Both the position numbers and the translations under genes were made by a program. Positions 58,236-64,000 of a DNA stretch of 64,000 bases are shown here, in pieces. This DNA comes from Climacteris rufus (Eukaryota > Chordata > Aves > Passeriformes > Climacteridae). Numbering within the stretch: the first letter of the stretch is position 1; each line of letters starts with the position of its first letter. The stretch spans positions 748,567 through 812,566 of the forward strand of contig VZRZ01002645.1 in NCBI GenBank assembly GCA_013398175.1, written 5' to 3'. The notes beneath the pieces are model-generated. The model was given only the letters and a program-made list of their open reading frames with translations. It had not been told where the DNA came from and made no database searches.

Positions 58236-61200
58236 ACCCAGACTGATGAAAGCTTTACAACTGACTTTGGTGGATTAAACCTGATTTTGAGATGTATCTC
58301 TGCTTTGATTATCTTTCAGGCTTTAGGCAGCATCTCAGGTAGAGATAGTCAAAGTTTTCTGCGAGGTTTTATTGTTGTTGATACTTTTTATCAACATTTC
58401 AAGCTTGTACAGATCGAATGAGGAACATGGATAAGCTATGAAACCTGTGAAATATTTCCTACTTGTTTGGTGAGCGATGATGAAAACCCCAGACTGAGAT
58501 GCAGGAGATTGCACTGTTTGCTTTGCTTCCCATATCCAATTTGGTTGCAGTTCAGAGGACCAGACCTAGGAGCTTAAGGCCATGGTTAAATATTAAACAG
58601 CCCTGCTGTGTAAGCTGGTTTGAGCAGTCTCTGCCCAGTGCCTCTCCTCTCTGTTGTGCCAGCACAGAGAATGCCTGTCTGTGCAGTGAAATGCATCAGT
58701 TGAAAGACAACTTTGAAAAAAAAAAAAAGAAAAATGATGAAAGAATAGGTTATATTTCAGCTGGACAAGTTCCTGATATGTTTGTTACCTTGTAGGAAGC
58801 TGAGCTGGCACAGACACGAGGGTGATTTAAGGGTTAAGGGTAGGAGATAGCTGGCATTACAATGGGTACTGAGCCTCAGTACGGTCTCCAGGGGAAGAGA
58901 TATGCCCAGAGAGGACCAGCCAGTGAACCTCAGGGAGGGTTTTTTGAAAATCCCTCCTCCTCTGAGGGTGCTAAGCCAGTCACATGTGCCAGTCTCTCTG
59001 GGACATGAAGCACAATTTGTCTCATTTCCATTTTTGGTTTAAAATGCTATGGGAGTATCTGACATGCCACAAAGGGCAGAATGATGTATGCCTGCTTTGG
59101 TGAGATTTCCAGCCCATTTTCACAGATTTGGCTTGTTTAGATAGTTTTGGTAAAGTTCTGTAAAATTCTTGAAGTTTTCAATGCTTCTGACTTCAGTGAA
59201 TCTGAACCCTTTTGATCTGTGTGGGTAAGGAAGAAAACTTGGGGTGGGAAGAGACTTTAGTGGGAAGGGTGCATGGTGTGTTGAGAAGAATAAAATATTT
59301 TTGTCATAGCTTTTAGTAATTGAGAATCTATACATGATCCCTCTATGTTTGTTTCTGGTATTACATTTCAGTGTTCTTAAACATTGACAAATATTCAATG
59401 TAAATTCGTGGAGTTAATGAGAAACTTAAAAGCAGACCTTTGAAAATCAGAAGTGTCGTCTCTATTTTCCTAGTCTGACCTGAATGGCTCCAACAATTCT
59501 ACACTGGGTTTCCTGTTGTGGAGAGTATTATTGTCCCAGATGGTGACTGCACTTCCGACCCTCATTGGGACATCTTGGGAAGAAATGTATTTAAGCTGTG
59601 AGGCTCTAAAATGCTGTGGTAGTGGGAGCCATGGAAATACAATAGACAGAGCTTGGTCCTTGCACACATCCGTCTCCTGCTGCCTTCTTCAGAGAGGGGA
59701 ATGTTTGCTCTCATTAAGAGGTGCCTGTCTCAGAGGAAGTGCTGCTTTGTGTTTGCAGCAGGGCTCAGTGACTCCCAGACTGGGAATGGTTTGAGTTTCT
59801 CTAGGACAGACCTCAGTAAAAGTTTTTAGGTTTGTTATGCACCAGGGCCTCGGTCAGTGACTGTATGAATGGCATCTTTATAGACTCCTTTATAGCAGGA
59901 GTTTCCTGGGTGGATGGCAGTCAGGCTGTAAGTTTCCCAGAGCTCAGACTTCTGTATGGCTTAGATCTGGCCATTAAATCACAGATGTTTCTTTGAAAAA
60001 GCTGAGTGTGCACGAAGTCACTCCTTTCAACATAGCGTGTCTAACGACTTGTGGAAAGCACAGACTGAATGGAACTGCTATTTGATTTAAGTGTGTGTTT
60101 GGTCATTCAACATTCAAAAGACCTGGCATGTGGTTGTGTTCCTGAAGACAAAGAGAATGATGCATAGTGTGTGCAGATATTTATGAATACTATTTTTGCA
60201 TTTGTATCTCTACCTTTAATAAAAAACAGCTGAATCCACAGTGTACTTAATAATAAATGTGTGCTGGGCTAACTAGTAAGTATAGATCCAAACATCAAAA
60301 CAATTAGAAGTGCTAAATTTACAAAAAAAAAAAGCCATATGTATGTCTTTGTATGTACATCTGTGTGTACATAAAGATCATTATATTGTGAAAATGGGCA
60401 TGCAGTGCAGTCTGCCCAATCTCAAATTGGGGATAGGAATGAACAATCTGTTCTCAATCAAAATAAGATGGTCTATGTACAAGCAATGTATATGGAAGAT
60501 TTTTTTTTATACATCCAGGAAGATTTATACACAAACTTCCTCCCCTTTTAAGCATTTAAATGCCTAATTTATAGACATTTTAGAACTAGATGAGGGAGGG
60601 TGAGAAACTGTATTCATAATGGCTGCAAATAGGAACTAAAACAATTTCCCTGTCACCCAAAATATATAAAATTGTGCTTCCCATAAAATCTTCACCAAAG
60701 CAGTGTGAACTTTTCCTTGCTACCCTCTTTCCTTCCTCCGCTGTTGCAGGGAAAATTAAACTGCCCTCTTGTGTAGGTTATCATTTCCAGACCTGAACAA
60801 TGCTTATCTAGCAGAGCAGCCGGACAAATAACACAGCACTTAGCAGGATGAGGGTCTGTATTTTAATATGGTGAAGGCAACCATTCAAAAGAAGAGCAAA
60901 GTCAAATAATTTTTAACCATAGAAACAGCTTGTGGATCATTGAAAAGCAACACATTTGGAACACAGATGGCTGTTTTTTCTCCCCAAAAATAACAAATGA
61001 ATAAAAACCCCTCTCTTTGTTACTTTTATTTTTTATGCAGTATTTATACTGACTAGCTATTCAGAGCTCCTTATGGACAAGCCAAATGAGGTCTTAGCAC
61101 CGATGAACACCTGGTCTTAATTATTTTTAACAGAAAAGGAGATGATGGTTGGAAAACTTTTGAAAAGGAGTTGGGCTTTTGTTTCATCTATTAATTCTTC

Positions 61201-64000
61201 TTAATTCTTCTGATTAAATTTTTTCTTTTTAATAAAACTAATTCACTTAGATTTGGCTATATGAAAAGTGGTGTGTGGAACAGTTAGGGGCTGATAACCT
61301 CTGGTATCAGCTAATGCTGAGAGCAAAAGGCTGTGTTTCTAATTAATAGCCAGGGGAACAGGACAGGGATTTGAGACTGCACATGCTTGGGTAAGGGCAA
61401 TCAGTTTTTCAAGACACGTCAGCCACTAACCACATTGGGTTTGTCCCATTCCTGAAGCCTCGTGTCAATCACAAGCCCAGGACTTGGGCAGACCTATCAA
61501 CCTATTGCCATCTTAATGCATCAGACCTCCACTCCTGATGTCATGGAAACACTTCAGAGAGTGAGTTACATCACAGTCGTGGGGCTTTGTCTGGGATCAT
61601 GTCTTGGCAGGGACTACAGCACGAGCCCCTGACTGTGGAATGAGACCTCTGTGGAGGTGCGGCATTGTTAAGAGTTATGCACTCAATTGAGAAGGATTTC
61701 ATCCAGTATAGTAGTCTCCACTTTCCCAAATCTTCCTAGGAATGAGGTCATGCTACTGCCCTGCAAATGGCCCTCGTCTTGTGCTTGGTGTGTGAGATCA
61801 GCAGGGTGGATGAGGGCTAGTTGTTGTGTGCTGGCCTTACACACACTTCAGGAGGTCAAGTAATAATTTTTCCAGCCTCCTCCTGCTGTGCACAACAGCC
61901 TACAACAAACTGCTGATATTTTCTTCCTTTTAAAACACTGAACAGTAATCCTTGTTAGAAGCAGAGTGCCTGAGACACGCAACAGCAGAGAGTCTCCAGG
62001 AAACAAGATATTTTATAAATAAGGAAATAATTAAATCTGCATAGGATTGTCTGCCCCCAAATTAAATAAGGTTGTAAAACATCCAGCCCCACTCCAGCCC
62101 ATCCCAAAGAGAATCAGAAAAAAATATCCATAGTGACTGCTTTGGCTGCTGGTCTTGTTTTACTGTGAATCATTGTCTCAGATGGCCTTGTGTGTGCTAC
62201 CAGGGGAGATTGTGTTAGCAGTCATCACTTCAGCAGAAGTTGAAAAGAAAATATGGACCTTTTCTGCTCTTCCTTTCTTTTCTTTACAACAGAGTGTGTG
62301 CTTTAACAAGTATTTAAATAAGGAATAATAAAAGTAAGATAAGGACTGGTAGAAAATTGGTTATTCTTGGCTTTCTTATGTTCCAGCATATTTCCTATCA
62401 CAGTATAATGAAGGATTTTAATTTACCAAGGAGTATTTTTGGAGCCATACAACTAATCAGCACATGTTTCACAATCTTCCCATCTTGTATCCAGTGAAAA
62501 GGTCACGCAGTGCCTGACAGCAAAGAGCATTTGCTCAGCAGTGGCTCTTTCCCTTCTATGCTGCCTGCATTTCATGTAGCCTCGTTTCCTGAATACCTCT
62601 GATGTGTCAACCTATTCCACTGACAGTTGCACTATTGCTCTTCCATGACTCAACATGGAATCCACAACTGTGTCTTTTTTTGTTTGTTTGTTTTCAGGAA
62701 AAAACCTGCTTTCAGAAGGCTCATGGCTGGTCAGCTCAGGATGGGTTGGAAGAGTAGTTAAGGCTGATGTCCTGCTCATGAAAAGTCCAACCAGTGTCCA
62801 AGACACTTCCCATCTGCAGTGCCTGGGAAGTTCAACATCTATTTTCATTTATAAGTTCTCCCACGCAGAAGCTGAGAGGGTTTGAAAGGGGAACGGGCTG
62901 ATTGGCAAATAGAACCATGCAAACAGATGCCTTACGTTTGGCAATCTTACATAAAATGAAGGTGAGGAGAACATCAAACAGAAGAGTATTAATAGTGCTG
63001 TGTTAATTTGTGGGAACAGGTTTCCAGGTAAAGGGGCCAGCAGCAGGATGTGCAGTGCTCTGGTAAAACAGCTACGTGAGCTAACGTGATGCAACCATGT
63101 CTTAAAGATGTATAAAGTACTTTTTTGAGATTGCTTAATTGGATAAAAAATGTATGAAGGGAGACATAACACCATGGCTTCCAGCTCCTTTTAGAAGAGG
63201 CCTTTAATTACTTTTTATGTATATTTAAGTTTATGTGAAGCTATTATGAGTAAGACAAGTGTTTCTTTCTTTGCTTTTAACTTTTTTATTAGTAGTTGTC
63301 AAGACAGTCCCAAGCCAAACCCCTGCATCTGACAACTTTGATCTTTAGAAAAGTTCACACTGGCTTTAAGTTTTGTCTTATCCTTCATCCTTTTGATAGG
63401 TCTAAAACTCCCACTTTTATAGTATTAAAGGAAAAGAAAATGTTAAGAGTGGGTGATTTTTTTTTTCAGATAAAATAAGAGCCTTCAGAAATCTTTAATC
63501 AAATCGGAGCACTTTTGCAGGTTGCAAAATTTTTTTACAAACTCATTACAAGAAAAAAACCTCAGGTTTGCCAAGAACTTAGTACTTCCTCACTTCAGCT
63601 GTAGTTGGAAGCACAGACACTGGGGAAACTGTGAAGAAGGAAATTTTTTAATGTTCTGCAAGAATAGAGGATATTTTAAAGTATATATATATCTTTCAAA
63701 TAAATATTTTAATTGTTCATGTTTAGGTACTGTTTGTGGTTGTATGACTAACTCTGCAGTTTCATATCCCTTTTAAAATTAATTTCTTGATAAACAGTGG
63801 GTGGAACTTTTTTTTTTTTTTACTGTACGATCTGTGGGATCCTGGAGGTGACCACTGAGGGAAATAATACTTAAGATCCAAATGGGCAAGGTTAAAGTGC
63901 TGCTTTTTCCTGTCCCACTTCAATCAGAGAAGTGACTAGTACTACTGTAATGATGAGATGAGTAGATGCTCCCAAAGATAGGCGAATATTAAAGGTTGAA
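58236..64000. other. Unique non-coding sequence to the window end
   Basis: About 5.8 kb with A or T runs (for example 58716-58728, 60320-60331 and 63809-63821) and no recognised gene, RNA or transposon. The longest frame is 108 codons (62849-63175, minus), hydrophobic but without an identifiable domain. A TTAATTCTTC doublet occurs at about 61191-61210. Confidence 0.6.

Noticed and set aside
1..64000. tRNA, rRNA, CRISPR, operon or other prokaryote-type systems
   Set aside because: No cloverleaf, rRNA block, regularly spaced repeats or closely packed genes were seen. The sequence is vertebrate-type non-coding DNA.

Overview
The window looks like about 64 kb of non-coding, AT-rich nuclear DNA from an amniote, most probably a bird. 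The main evidence is a truncated 3' end of a CR1 LINE of the avian/reptilian type (30517-30665). Repeat density is low, no mammalian L1 or Alu/B1-type elements are visible, and there are two nearly identical short LTRs plus a few very old MIR/CORE-SINE-like relics. The species cannot be named from sequence alone.

I recognise no protein-coding gene, rRNA, tRNA, CRISPR array or operon. Open reading frames are short (at most about 165 codons), scattered over all six frames and match no protein I know, so the window is best read as intergenic or deep-intronic sequence. There is one assembly gap (38 N, 23260-23297), directly after a run of 16 C.

Layout: 1-20276 is mostly unique AT-rich sequence with two MIR-like relics (about 1317-1425 and 18125-18262), a recent 73-bp tandem duplication (4129-4266) and a short CpG-rich patch inside conserved-looking sequence (about 15360-15920). 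20283-22816 holds two solo LTRs of one family, in opposite orientation, each with its own 5-bp target-site duplication. 23298-39396 is unique sequence holding the CR1 fragment, a GC-rich patch (33080-33310) and an 18-bp perfect palindrome (34717-34734). 39440-56192 contains a 27-bp x3 minisatellite (46262-46342), a candidate exon-like segment (44997-45136) and a MIR/L2-tailed SINE relic (53092-53345). 56198-56525 is a third, diverged but related solo LTR. The rest is unique sequence with one 27-bp direct repeat (58129-58235).

No genes work together here. The clearest observations are the three related solo LTRs, with consistent 5-bp duplications and an unusual AA (rather than CA) 3' end, and several stretches that look like candidate regulatory elements. 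I see no evidence for a new multi-gene system.
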